Shown: positions 19,781 through 29,505, counted from the first letter of the stretch. The stretch: 31,712 nucleotides of DNA from Silene noctiflora (GCA_009801015.1 VHZZ01000165.1:175410-207121), one strand, 5' to 3'. Notes: generated from the letters alone by a model not told the origin. Numbers and translations: made by a program.

Positions 19781-21085
19781 ATGGAGTTGCCGGATGAATT
19801 GCTGATCCTAATTTTTGTATTATTACCCGTAAAATCTCTCTTGCGATTCAAATGTGTGTGCAAACATTGGCTTTCTGTCATTCAAAGCGCTCATTTCGTG
19901 GAGTATCAGTGCCGTCTTTCCGAAACCAGGAGGAGTGGTAAATTCCTGTGTTACCGCAAAGACCCCGTCACTGAAACTTATGTCATATCCATCGTTGATC
20001 GTCACACCCTTGAAAAACTTGAAGATCTAGAATGGCCGCCATTTTTGGANGAAGAAGGTTTCGATGAAGATGTAGAATGGCCCCCTTTCGAGGTGGAAGA
20101 AGGTTATAACGGTCCTACAAGTTTTCTTAGGCGAATCAAAATATTTGGACCTGTTAATGGAATTTATTGCATATTCAGAAGTTTGATTGATAGGTGGGTT
20201 GGCACCTTGACTCTGTGGAACCCGGCAACTAGAGAGTATAAACACATTCACCCCCAAATCTCTTTTCCTTTTCCAATGCATTTGTTGGGCCGTAAAGATT
20301 ACGCTTTAATGCAATTTCACCAGCAAGACCCTAAAAGTTTGAACATTGGGTTTGGTTTTGATCATACAACGAATGACTGTAAGGTGGTGGTGATCTGCCA
20401 ATGGGAAGATGCGGATACGGGCTATGATCGACGTTGGCATCTCAGGGTATACAATCATGCCTCCAATACTTGGAGTACTGTTTATTTTCTCAATTGCTTT
20501 GACGATCCACATCCATTATTTGAAGGTTCATTTGGTCCATTTCCCCCTTTTCCATTAATGGAATGCGACCCGCCTATTTCTCACTGTCTGCTCAATGGAG
20601 TGTTTCACTGGGCTTGCACTCTTCTGAGGGATGATGGTCGCTATTTTGTCCTGGCATTTGACATGAGTACTGATGTTTTGCGATTAATCAAGGGACCACC
20701 TCTCCCGACACATCTCGGATTGTATTGGAGTGTGTGGGTGCTCAAAGACACTATTGCTGCAGTTTCGTATGTTGTGGGTAATTACAATGATCCTGTGAAC
20801 GATGTTGAGGTATGGATGATGATGGAATATGGTGTCGAAAATTCTTGGGCCCTTCTATTTAAATTCCAAGGGGTCAATGGTTGGACTCCCATTGGAATCC
20901 CTTACAATGACCGGATTTTTTTTGATGATTGGAATGGGCAGCTCCTTTCGTCTGGCATTGATGAAGATCATCAAGTGCAAGAACATGATGTCTATGGAAC
21001 GACCTACTCAACATTTCATGGTATCCGTGGGACTCTTGGGATTTTGGACTATGTCGAAACTCTTACCAGACTCAAGTCCGTTTAG
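19781..21085 (+). CDS. F-box protein with F-box-associated (FBA) domain, gene 1
   Basis: From ATG 19781 the frame gives 434 residues. The F-box is at residues 1-45 (MELPDELLILIFVLLPVKSL, RFKCVCKHWLSVI). The rest is of the FBA type, with GPVNGIYCIF, WNPATREYKHI, FGFDHTTNDCKV, HCLLNGVFHWAC, VLAFDMSTDVLRLI and VWMMMEYGVENSW. It probably acts as an SCF substrate receptor. The open frame extends 79 codons upstream, but that part is not F-box-like and the paralogue shares only the start at this ATG, so I take MELPD as the start. One ambiguous base at 20050 leaves residue 90 as Asp or Glu. An acidic WPPF repeat lies at about residues 85-115. TAG at 21083-21085 replaces a Trp codon of the paralogue, so the last 16 residues are lost. 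Confidence 0.9.
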   Translation: MELPDELLILIFVLLPVKSLLRFKCVCKHWLSVIQSAHFVEYQCRLSETRRSGKFLCYRKDPVTETYVISIVDRHTLEKLEDLEWPPFLXEEGFDEDVEWPPFEVEEGYNGPTSFLRRIKIFGPVNGIYCIFRSLIDRWVGTLTLWNPATREYKHIHPQISFPFPMHLLGRKDYALMQFHQQDPKSLNIGFGFDHTTNDCKVVVICQWEDADTGYDRRWHLRVYNHASNTWSTVYFLNCFDDPHPLFEGSFGPFPPFPLMECDPPISHCLLNGVFHWACTLLRDDGRYFVLAFDMSTDVLRLIKGPPLPTHLGLYWSVWVLKDTIAAVSYVVGNYNDPVNDVEVWMMMEYGVENSWALLFKFQGVNGWTPIGIPYNDRIFFDDWNGQLLSSGIDEDHQVQEHDVYGTTYSTFHGIRGTLGILDYVETLTRLKSV

Positions 21086-21310
21086 CAAGCTACCAATTGC
21101 AGATTCTACCGTCATGTTATGTCATCGTATAGCTAGTCTTGTACCATTATTTACTATATTACATATTGAAATTATGATGCAGTTACTGTAATAGTGTAAT
21201 CAGATGTTTGGTGTTACATTGACCTTTGTTTGGCAGATCCATGGCAGCATAAGATACGACCTGAGTTCCCTGACGATTCACACAAAACTGAACTTCCACC
21301 AGATATGGTA

Positions 21311-22572
21311 GCGGTTTTGAATACTCTGTATCATATAGTATCATATATCACGAAAGGATTATTTTTATGATTTCTGAACTTTGACATACCCATGTTACCC
21401 AGTCCTCTTCCTTGAATTTCGTTATCAGTCAGAAAGGTTTCACGAGTTCTGATGCGCAACGTGAGAGTAATAGTTTTTATCTGACTTGCTACAATTTTTC
21501 TTCTGTATGTAATGACCAAGTTTTCTTTCCATCGAGTACGTTCAAATTTTGTGAGCGGTTATATTGCAAATGCAATGTTCAGTGTCAGTTTCGATTGATC
21601 AACTAGAATAGAGTCCAGGTTTCGGTTAAGCTAAAGTTTGAAGCAGTGCAGTTTGGTGCATATCTGAGTAAATGAGAGTGATTATAAAATGCGGGTTTGG
21701 ATTACACACGAGTCATATTCGGTTTGTGCACACTCTTACAGTCCTACTGACGAACAAGTCTTAAGATCAAATGTACTAATTCATTCCATGTCACTCTCAA
21801 ATTGCAGCATTTCACCATACGCATGTCTTTTTACTTTTATTTCGTTATTAATTAATGATTAATGAATGAATTAGCCATCCATCACTACTAATGTTTATGC
21901 TACTAGGAGTAAGTAGCAAGTATTAAGTATTAGGAGTAAGTAGTAAGTAGTAATAGCATACGAATCTCTCCTTCCTTTTTATTGCATGAATGAATTCCCA
22001 CATATAAAAGCAACAACTACAAATGTGCTTCAAAGCTGTTTTTTCAATTTAACAACAAACTTTAAAAACCAACATTTTCTTTTACAAACATCCGCTTTGG
22101 TCACTCATCATTTCTAAAGTTGTAATTAACCAAATCTCATTTAACGTAGTTGCTCTTTTTATGAACATCTTTTATTCTTTCACGAACTGCTTGTTTGTTT
22201 TTTTGTTTTTTCCTTTTTTTTTTTGTTAAAGGAAGACATTAATATAAAAAGGGTGTAATGGTCATTTATACCCATAAAAGAGTAAAACTCGTCCAACACC
22301 ACTCATTATTAATACCTATACATAGTTACTCGATTAGCTACAAAACCTGGCTCATTGGATAGCTACAAACCTAGCTCGTTCGAGTTCTGCCACCAACAGT
22401 GCTCTTCATTTGCCCAATTCTCTCTTTACAGTTACATACAAATTCTCATATATAATTCATTATCAAACCCATTTAATTTTAATTAGCATTTTAACTTCAA
22501 ATCAACCTCTTCAGAACAATTTGAATGGTTATAAGTTATGCTAAAATTTAAGCATCTCAGCGGTTCGATATT
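21311..22572. other. Intergenic, low-complexity sequence
   Basis: No gene is supported. A short AGTAAGTAGTAAGTAGTAA-type stretch is at about 21905-21955 and T-rich runs are at 22193-22224. Short open frames here show no recognisable domain or codon pattern. Confidence 0.5.
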
Positions 22573-22588
22573 ATATGTTACTTTATTA
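22573..22588. repeat. Left target-site duplication of the LINE
   Basis: ATATGTTACTTTATTA at 22573-22588 recurs exactly at 24055-24070, immediately after the A-run of the LINE. Confidence 0.95.
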
Positions 22589-24054
22589 GCCTAAACCGAA
22601 TATGTCTAATGTATGGGCCGATATTACGTCACAAGCCAAGATTGTCGCGGCGGGTACTTCGGTTGCAGTAGGAAATGGTAGAACTACCCTCTTCTGGGAT
22701 CACTCTTGGGTAGACGGAAGTTGCTTATCAGATAAAGCTACATTGACAATCCCTGAGTCCATTTTAGGTGCAACATTTAGCGAAATGTGGGATGAAACAA
22801 TGGGTTGGAAATGGGACTTATTCGCAAATTATCTTCCAAAAGAGGAGTTGTTAAAAATAGAAGCCTATTCTCTAGCCCCAGAACCGTTTCTTGAGGATGC
22901 CTTCTTTTGGAGCGGAACACCCAGTGGTAAATTTTCAATTAAACCTGCCTTGCTTTTATTAGGCCGACCGAGAAGCCTCTTGAACCCGATACGGTTGACT
23001 GGCATCTTATATGGAAAATACCGGTTCAACAGAGAATTCGTATGTTTATTTGGCTTGCTTCTCATGGTCGTATTAATTATGTGCAATTATAATAGAGTTC
23101 GATGGGGCCTATCGGATGACCCAAAATGCCCAAGATGTTTGCAGCATGATGAGAACACAGACCATGTACTTCGTTCTTGTCCTTTCTCGGCCGAAATTTG
23201 GATACAAATGGGTTTGCCTTCGACACATAACTGCTTCTTCTCTACTTCGTTTGGTCAATGGGTTTCGAATAATATCTGTAATACGTCTCATCTTGCTAGT
23301 ACTGACTGGCCTATGAATTTTGCTATAATTTGTTGGTGGATATGGAAATGGATAAATAATGCGGTCTTTGGAAGAGGAGATGAAAATCCAACTGATCCTA
23401 TTCGATTCCTTAAACATCAGTTCAGTACATCCAAAAAAACATTCAACCCTTTTTCTCTTTTTAATTCTGAACCGGGTTCAAAATACGAAGAAAATTTTGT
23501 GAGATGGCATCCTCCTCCATTTTGTCTGGTTCTTACTTAATACAGATGGCGCCTCAAGAGGAAAAGTCCGGGTTATGCTGGTTGCGGCGGTATTATACGG
23601 GACGATACGGGTAACTTTGTCTCTGCTTTTTTCTTTTCTTGCGGCATATGTAATTCTATGAGAGCTAAATTACGAGCTTTATTGGTCAGCCTCAAGCATG
23701 CTCGCTCTCTTTATCTAACCAGACTGCTAGTTCTTATGGATAACAAACCTTGTGTGGGATTCTTCCGAGACGAACAATTACTGAGTAGTGGCGTACGTCC
23801 CTTAGTCCAACAATGTAAAGAGCTCATTGCACTAGATGGTTGGTCGGTGAAGATAGATCATTCTTACAGAGAAGCTAATCGGGCGGCGGATTGACTTGCT
23901 AATCAAAGGGTTACTTGAGCTTCTTCTACTACTATTCTATCCACTCCTCCAGAGGATTTACGTTCTATCCTTTGTGAGGATGTTTTAGGTTTCTCTATTT
24001 CTCGTATTATTGCTAGTTAATTTTGGGGCTTTGCCCCTCTATTGTACCAAAAAA
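22589..24054 (+). mobile_element. 5'-truncated L1-type LINE, zf-RVT and RNase H part of ORF2, pseudogenised
   Basis: The insert begins after the left target duplication and ends in a short A-run. The coding part starts with a segment typical of the region after the reverse transcriptase (VGNGRTTLFWDHSWVDGS, FFWSGTPSGKFSIKPAL). It continues with the zinc-binding zf-RVT motif (PKCPRCLQHDENTDHVLRSC), and then RNase H (NTDGAS, GCGGIIRDDTGNF, VLMDNKPCVGFF, REANRAAD). The RT domain is missing through 5' truncation. Damage is plain: the frame shifts near 22980 and returns near 23085, shifts again near 23525, and again near 23560. A TGA at 23892-23894 stands where family members have Trp (ADWLAN). 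The 3' end reads TTTTGGGGCTTTGCCCC then CTCTATTGTACC and A7, as in plant L1 tails. The copy is non-functional. Confidence 0.95.
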
Positions 24055-24070
24055 ATATGTTACTTTATTA
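24055..24070. repeat. Right target-site duplication of the LINE
   Basis: Exact 16-bp copy of 22573-22588, directly following the poly-A tail. Confidence 0.95.
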
Positions 24071-24212
24071 ATTTTGATAATTTCGTAGAAATTTACAACT
24101 TTGATTACATAGTATTTTATGCATGCATCTAATATTATGATAATGTTGCCTATATTAATTTAATTAACTTTTTCTTAATGTAAAAATATGCTCTTTTAAA
24201 GATTATTATGGT

Positions 24213-24408
24213 CACAAATTCTCATTGAAGACGGGCACTATCCGTCACAAGCTTAAGACGGATAGTGCTCCTCTCACAATATGCAAGTGACACTAAACAT
24301 GGATGCTCCATTTTCCATCCACTTGTCCTCCCACTTGCTTTATTGTGAGGGGACACTATCCGTCTTCAGCTTGTGACGGATAGTGTCCGTTACAAGCAAG
24401 ACGCTTTG
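24213..24408. mobile_element. Mutator-type MITE with perfect 9-bp target-site duplication
   Basis: The 196-bp element has inverted ends of about 70 bp built from GGCACTATCCGTCACAAGCT, AAGACGGATAGTG and CTCACAAT. It is flanked by TATTATGGT at 24204-24212 and 24409-24417, a perfect 9-bp duplication. This is the size made by Mutator-like transposases. The terminal 23 bases up to CACTATCC are equal in length on both ends but diverged. No coding capacity. Confidence 0.92.
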
Positions 24409-24417
24409 TATTATGGT

Positions 24418-24790
24418 AACAACTAAATATGCTTTGTTTTTAACATATACAGATTTTTCAAAATTTTTTTTACATGCATTTTCTAATGAATTATTAATCA
24501 TAATATTTTTACTTAGCTCCATTATTTTTTTAAAACCGGTTATTTTTCTAATGCATTTTCTAATGAATTATTAATCAGAATTACGGTTTAAAACACGAAA
24601 CGAATGAAAACAAGAGAGATCAAAGGTCAAACAAATAGTAAAGCAAATGTTGCAAATTCCAGAAATGTTGATTATATTTAAGTAGATAAGTAAATTAAAT
24701 TCGGTATTTTAAATAGGGTTGACAGTAAAACATGTGCATGAAATTCAAAAGCAAGAATGATAACATAGGTTTCAATGACAATGGGTATAA
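24418..24790. other. AT-rich intergenic
   Basis: No gene is recognised. The phrase CATTTTCTAATGAATTATTA occurs twice, at about 24477 and 24554, an imperfect local duplication. Confidence 0.5.
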
Positions 24791-25262
24791 GGCCATCTTC
24801 TTTTGCACTTCTTTTCAATTCATTTCAGTTGTGTTCAGTTCATTTCAGCTCTATTTACTTCAGTTCAGTTTAGCTTTATTTAGTTCAATTCAGTTCAATT
24901 CAGTTCAGCTTTTCTATTCACAAATACTTCCTTCATTCAACTCCACTTTACCACTTTACTTTTTCACGTTTGTCAACGCGCGTTTTAAGCGCTAAATATC
25001 ATTAGCTAGGTATTTGCAAAAAATAATAAAAATTAGATATTTTTAATGTCCTCGTAAACACGAATCAAACAAGACTCCACATGAATATATTTTCACGTGT
25101 TTTATTGAGCGAAAATTGAAATTAAAGACTTATTTGTAAATAGTGTAGAAAAATGAAATAGGTAGAGTGAAGTTGAATGGAGGAAGTAACTCTTTACTGC
25201 AGTTCCGTTCTGATCCATTCAGTTTAATTTAGTTCAGTTTCATTAAGTTCAATTCAGACGAT
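24791..25262. repeat. TTCAGTTCA-type degenerate repeat tract, split by a MITE
   Basis: Irregular copies of TTCAGTTCA, TTCAATTCA and TTCATTTCAG fill about 24813-24912. The same words resume at about 25200-25258, after the Stowaway-like insertion. The two parts were probably contiguous. Confidence 0.75.
24927..25186. mobile_element. Stowaway-like MITE nested in the TTCAG repeat
   Basis: The left end CTTCCTTCATTCAACTCCAC (then TTTACC) and the complement of the right end CTTCCTCCATTCAACTTCAC (then TCTACC) form inverted repeats of about 26 bp. TA flanks both sides (24925-24926, 25187-25188). The 260-bp interior is AT-rich and non-coding. Confidence 0.88.
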
Positions 25263-25293
25263 TTCACTCAAAAGAATAGGGACTAAGTGTATT

Positions 25294-25423
25294 ACAAATT
25301 CTTATTTGTGATGACATTAATCCGTCACAAACTTGTGACTTCTCACAAAAAATAAGTGAGAGGATAAGTGGGAGAGAAGTTGCGAGAGGTTACAAGCTTA
25401 TAACGGTTACAAGTAGAACGATA
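25294..25423. mobile_element. Degenerate relative of the 24213 MITE family
   Basis: The left part has TTAATCCGTCACAAACTTGT and the right part has TTACAAGCTTATAACGG then TTACAAGTAGAACG, in inverted arrangement around a short purine-rich centre. The words are those of the element at 24213-24408, but diverged and shorter. Ends are approximate. Confidence 0.65.
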
Positions 25424-25608
25424 TGAAAAATATGTAAGTGTATAACTTTGAACCAAAAAAAATGACGGTGTGTATAAACTACAAAGAAAATAAGCAAAAA
25501 GAAATGGCGTGGGGATTTAGACCTTATTCCACTCGTGTTGATTACACATCACTCAAAATCACTAGCCACTACAACTACCCCTTAGTGAATACAAGTATCT
25601 TTACCCAA

Positions 25609-25806
25609 ATTATTATGGAAGACGAGTACTATTCGTTATAAGTTGAAAACGGATAATGTCTTTTTCACAATATACAAGTGACACTAGTCATAGGGTGCTC
25701 CATTTCCCCCACTTGTCCTCCCACTTGCCTTATTGTGAGATGAACACTATCCGTCTTCAACTTATAACGGATAAAAATGTCCGTCACAAACAAGAAGTTT
25801 TGTTTT
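25609..25806. mobile_element. Second copy of the Mutator-type MITE family
   Basis: The central part (CACAATATACAAGTGACACT, then CCCACTTGTCCTCCCACTTG and TATTGTGAG) is closely similar to that of the element at 24213-24408. The inverted ends contain CGTTATAAGTTGAAAACGG and CCGTCTTCAACTTATAACGG. No clear 9-bp duplication is visible, so the ends are approximate. Confidence 0.85.
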
Positions 25807-25968
25807 AGTATAGGTTGATATTTCTTATTTCTTGAGAAAATTAAATCAAAAAGTCAAGAAGTATTGGCTTGGGTCCGCTCATGATTAGGTTTCTCTAAAA
25901 ACGTGATGAGGGGCGATTTTAGGATACTCGTAATGAAGGCACATTTACACATGAAATCGAAGTAGGTC

Positions 25969-25970
<2 letters not shown>

Positions 25971-26010
<40 letters not shown>
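25971..26010. repeat. (AAT)n microsatellite
   Basis: About 13 uninterrupted AAT units. Confidence 0.98.
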
Positions 26011-26014
<4 letters not shown>

Positions 26015-26400
26015 CAAAGAACTGAGGAAAAGTGTAAGTTGTAGCCCATTAAACTTATTAACCTAATTACTCTAACTTGTATGACTCATTAACCTTGAAT
26101 CCTTGATTGATGAATTATATACCTTTCAATCTTTCATTCACCAAATTAGGTAGGTTATCGACCCAACTAATCAATTACGCCCCATATATATACATAGTAT
26201 AATAAATGTGTTACTCTTGTCGAGTTTGTATTGAAAGACTTTAATCCTAACTTGGCTTAATTAATTCCGTGTCATATATGTGTCAACCGAATCAATAAAA
26301 TCTATACAATATTATAAAAAGGATAATTTGAGTAGAACTTGCCATGTGGCAAGCTTCACGAGTCTTCTAAGTTCTAATTAACTTCTAATCTCCACATTCA
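26011..26400. other. AT-rich intergenic
   Basis: I see no gene, RNA or repeat boundary. Confidence 0.45.
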
Positions 26401-26660
26401 TATATAACCGGGTGACGGCAACAACAACGCCACCAAACAGCCGGACCACAGTCCGTAAAACAGGTACTTGTGACACGCCCGTGGTACCGAGCCCAGGCGC
26501 TAACCGAACCCCTGTCAGGCGTCGTGACACCACACGAGTCCCTCCGTACTCAAGCCATGAACGTGCATGTCCTCTTTGTAGTGGGAAACTCCAAGGAACG
26601 ACCCGAGTGTAAGACGACGGTCTCCCAAATCGCCTTATGTCTCTTCAACAACAACTCAAC
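26401..26660. other. GC-richer island of unknown nature
   Basis: This 260-bp stretch is clearly richer in G+C than its surroundings. It carries short open frames in two plus-strand phases (26412-26612 and 26470-26715) that show no recognised domain. Words such as GTGACACGCCCGTGG and GGGAAACTCCAAGGAACGAC and the tandem repeats to its right suggest part of a decayed repeat element rather than a gene. Confidence 0.4.
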
Positions 26661-26699
26661 ACAGCCACAACTCGGTCAACCATTCACCAATCATCACAT

Positions 26700-27035
26700 A
26701 TATCACAATATGTGACACAATATGTTAAAATGCAACCTTCACATGGAATATGAATCTGACCATGTCAATAACACATATACTAACAATCACTCATTCTCAT
26801 GTCATAACTTATAATGCACTTTCATCAACCCAATATGAGACTAACCATAATTACCCATTATTATGTTATAATGCAAATCTATCAACAATATGAGACTAAC
26901 ATCAATTTCCCTTTAACATGTTATAATGCGAATCCAACAATTACAACAATCCTTTCAGACACAATTACTCAACACTATGTTAATATGCAATTACAACATC
27001 ATGTAAGACTAACCACAACAATAATAACATATGTA
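26700..27035. repeat. Degenerate tandem repeat, period about 56-60 bp
   Basis: A core TATGTTATAATGCAA with a following AATATGAGACTAACCA recurs near 26722, 26808, 26864, 26919 and 26978. Spacing is mostly 55-60 bp, and the copies diverge by substitutions and small indels. The open frame over it is repeat-derived. Confidence 0.75.
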
Positions 27036-27060
27036 AACATTCATATAAACCCTATCTTTT

Positions 27061-27359
27061 AGCAATCCTGCATAAATCACAAGCATGTACAAGAATCCTC
27101 CTATAAGAAGTTACCTCCTACAATTAATCAAGCAATTACTATCACAATCATATCCTACAACAATATAATACATCTAATTATCCAAATGTTTAATCAATTT
27201 AGCCAAATAACAAACCTCCCAATTTCCCCCAATTTCTAGTGCTTGGGTAACAAATCCTTCTTACTTTTACTACTAAGAGAATATAAACTCTCTTAGTTTT
27301 CTCTTTTAGTTTTTCCTTCAAAAGACATCTAGTCAAATACAAGAGTATCACAACAAGAA
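27061..27359. other. AT-rich intergenic with a small hairpin
   Basis: An imperfect inverted repeat ACTAAGAGAATATAAACTCTCTTAGT is at about 27271-27297. No gene is seen. Confidence 0.5.
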
Positions 27360-27790
27360 TAATCTAAATAGTACCCAAAACCCGACTCAATTCGAATCAA
27401 ATCGAAACTGAAACGAATTCAATAATAACCGTATGACACCAAAATGTGAATATATTTGAACCGATAGACTTGAATCTTTTTTCTCATAAATACACTCTTA
27501 TTTAGTATTTTTTTCTTTTATTTTTTTATTTTTCAGTGGTATTCTTACATTCAAATTAAAAAGTATAAAGTATATTTAACCAATTTTTTGACCCTTAAAT
27601 CAAGAAAATTTTGCAAACCTGAATTTTACCCAGTTTACGGATCAAAATAGTGTAAACCGATTAAAATTGCTATCTAAAATGAATCAGATCGAAATCGAAC
27701 TGAAATCAAAATTAAGGTCAACCCAATTTAAATCAAACCGCTTTAACCCGATCCGAAACTGACCGAATAACCCATTTGCCCGGTATAAAT
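27360..27790. repeat. Degenerate ACCCGA/AATCGAA repeat tracts
   Basis: Two blocks (about 27376-27430 and 27655-27785) are made of AACCCGA, AATCGAAACTGAA, AACCGA and ACCCGATCCGAAAC words. They are separated by an AT-rich stretch. The type resembles the tract at 2333-2785. Confidence 0.65.
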
Positions 27791-28126
27791 TTAAGCCATT
27801 GGCACCTGAATATCAACAGACCAGAATGATAAAATGAGGGGTTTGCGGACAAAGGAATGATATAATAATCTTGCAAGTATAAACCATTTGTTCTAAATCC
27901 TGAATTTGGTATGTGTGTTTTGATCTAGTAATCTCTTCAATTATTTGTTTACCTTTTATATTATTTGCGGTATAGTCATTGATGTAATTCGTGAAACTAA
28001 GATTATGTCTATGTCTAACTGACACCCTTAGCCAGCAACTTGTAGGAGCCCTGAACAATTGGTAGTGTTGCTTTTAATTTGAGGGGAGGATTGTTACTTA
28101 CTTGCTCAATTTGTATGATCCAGAAT

Positions 28127-29493
28127 ATGGAGTTGCCGGATGAATTGTTGATCCTAATTTTTGTAATATTACCTGTAAAATCTCTTTTGCGTTTCAAATG
28201 TGTCTGCAAACATTGGCTTTCTGTCATTCAAAGCCCTCACTTCCTGGAGTACCACTGTCGTCTTTCCGAAACCAGGAGGAGCAATAAACTCCTGTGTTAC
28301 CGCAAAGACCCCATAACCGAAACTTACGTCATATCCATCGTTGATTGTCACACCCTTGAAAAAATTGAAGATGTAGAATGGCCCCCATTTTTGGAGAAAG
28401 AAGGTTTCGATGAAGATGTAGAATGGCCCCCTTTCGAGGTGGAAGAAGGTTATAACGGTCCTACAAGTTTTTTTAGGCGAATAAAAATATTTGGACCTGT
28501 TAATGGAATTTATTGCATATTCAGAAGTTTGATTGATAGGTGGGTTGGCACCTTGACTCTGAGGAACCCGGCAACTAGAGAGTATAAACACATTCACCCC
28601 CAAATCTCTTTTCCTTTTCCAATGCATTTGTTGGGTCGTAAAGATTACGCTTTAATGCAATTTCACCAGCAAGAGCCTGTAAGTTTGATCATCGGGTTTG
28701 GTTTTGATCATACAACTAAGGACTATAAGGTATTAAGGTGGTGGTGATCAGCCAATGGCATGATGAGGAAACGAGCTGGGATGTACGTTGGCATCTCAGG
28801 GTATATGACCATGCCTCGGATACTTGGAGAACTGTTTATACTCTCAACCGCTTAGTCGATCCACATCCGTTGTTTGGAGGTTCATTCCCCCCTTTTCCAC
28901 AAATGAAATACGATCCGCCTATTTCTCACTGCCTGCTCAATGGATTGTTTCACTGGGCTTGTTCTGTTGGCCTTGGTAATGATAGTTTCAATGCTGTCCT
29001 TGCATTTGACATGACTAGTGATGTTTTGCGATTAATGAAAGGACCACCTATCCCGTGTCATCTCTTAGTGTACTCGAGTGTATGGGTGCTCAAAGACACT
29101 ATTGCTGCAGTTATTTCTACATATGATCCTTTGAATGATTCTTTGAATGATCCTCTAGGAGATATTAATGTATGGATGATGATGGAATATGGCATAGATG
29201 ATTCTTGGGTCATGCTTTTTAAATTTCATGGAGTTAGCAATTGGACTCCTGTTGGGATCCCTTATAATGACCGGGTTTTCTTTGATGATGAGAGTGGTCA
29301 TCTCATATCGTCAGGCATCGATGAAGATCATCAAGTTAAAGAACATGATGTCTATGGAATGACTTGCTCAACGTGTAACGGCATCCGTGGGACTCTTGGG
29401 ATTTTGGATTACGTGGAGACCCTTACTACACTTAAGCCAGTGTGGTCAGCTACCAGCCGCAGATCCTATCTTCATGCGATGTCATCTCGGTGA
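28127..29493 (+). pseudogene. F-box/FBA protein, gene 2, with one frameshift
   Basis: Paralogue of the gene at 19781. The first part (28127 to about 28737, 203 codons) has the F-box MELPDELLILIFVILPVKSL and the first half of the FBA region, ending FGFDHTTKDYKVLR. There the frame is lost and meets TGA at 28745-28747. The second half is open in another phase from about 28738 to 29493 (VVISQWHDEETSW, HLRVYDHASDTW, HCLLNGLFHWAC, VLAFDMTSDVLRLM, GIRGTLGILDYVETLT). It ends with a tail of 16 residues that gene 1 has lost. One missing G in AAGG(G)TGGTGG would account for the whole defect, because KVLRVVVI then fits the family. It may be a true single-base deletion or an assembly error; the rest is well preserved, so the break could be recent or false. 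Confidence 0.85.
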
Positions 29494-29505
29494 GTGAGTC
29501 CTGTG

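Larger units (their letters stand above)
19226..21310 (+). repeat. Segmental duplication, copy A (contains FBA F-box gene 1)
   Basis: Homology with copy B (27797-30400) starts upstream of the gene near 19226, in the shared run AGCAGACC...ATAAAATGAGGGG. It continues through GCAAGTATAAACCA and the coding region. It resumes beyond the gene in GTAATCAGA, TTGGTGT, ACCTGAGTTCCC and ACTTCCACCAG (to about 21310). The duplicated unit is therefore larger than the gene. Confidence 0.85.

Noticed and set aside
22602..23540. A 312-residue host gene
   Set aside because: The zf-RVT motif, the RNase H part downstream, the A-run and the 16-bp target duplication show that it is the end of a LINE.
26412..26715. 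Two plus-strand open frames in the GC-richer island
   Set aside because: They overlap in different phases, lack any known domain, and merge into a tandem repeat. More likely repeat DNA.
24791..27035. CRISPR-like or other spaced-repeat array
   Set aside because: Repeats here are degenerate and unevenly spaced, and the genome is a plant nuclear genome. No CRISPR feature is expected or seen.
19781..29493. Idea that the FBA genes are S-locus F-box (SLF/SFB) self-incompatibility genes
   Set aside because: The FBA type is shared by hundreds of plant F-box proteins, and no S-RNase or other S-locus gene is seen here.
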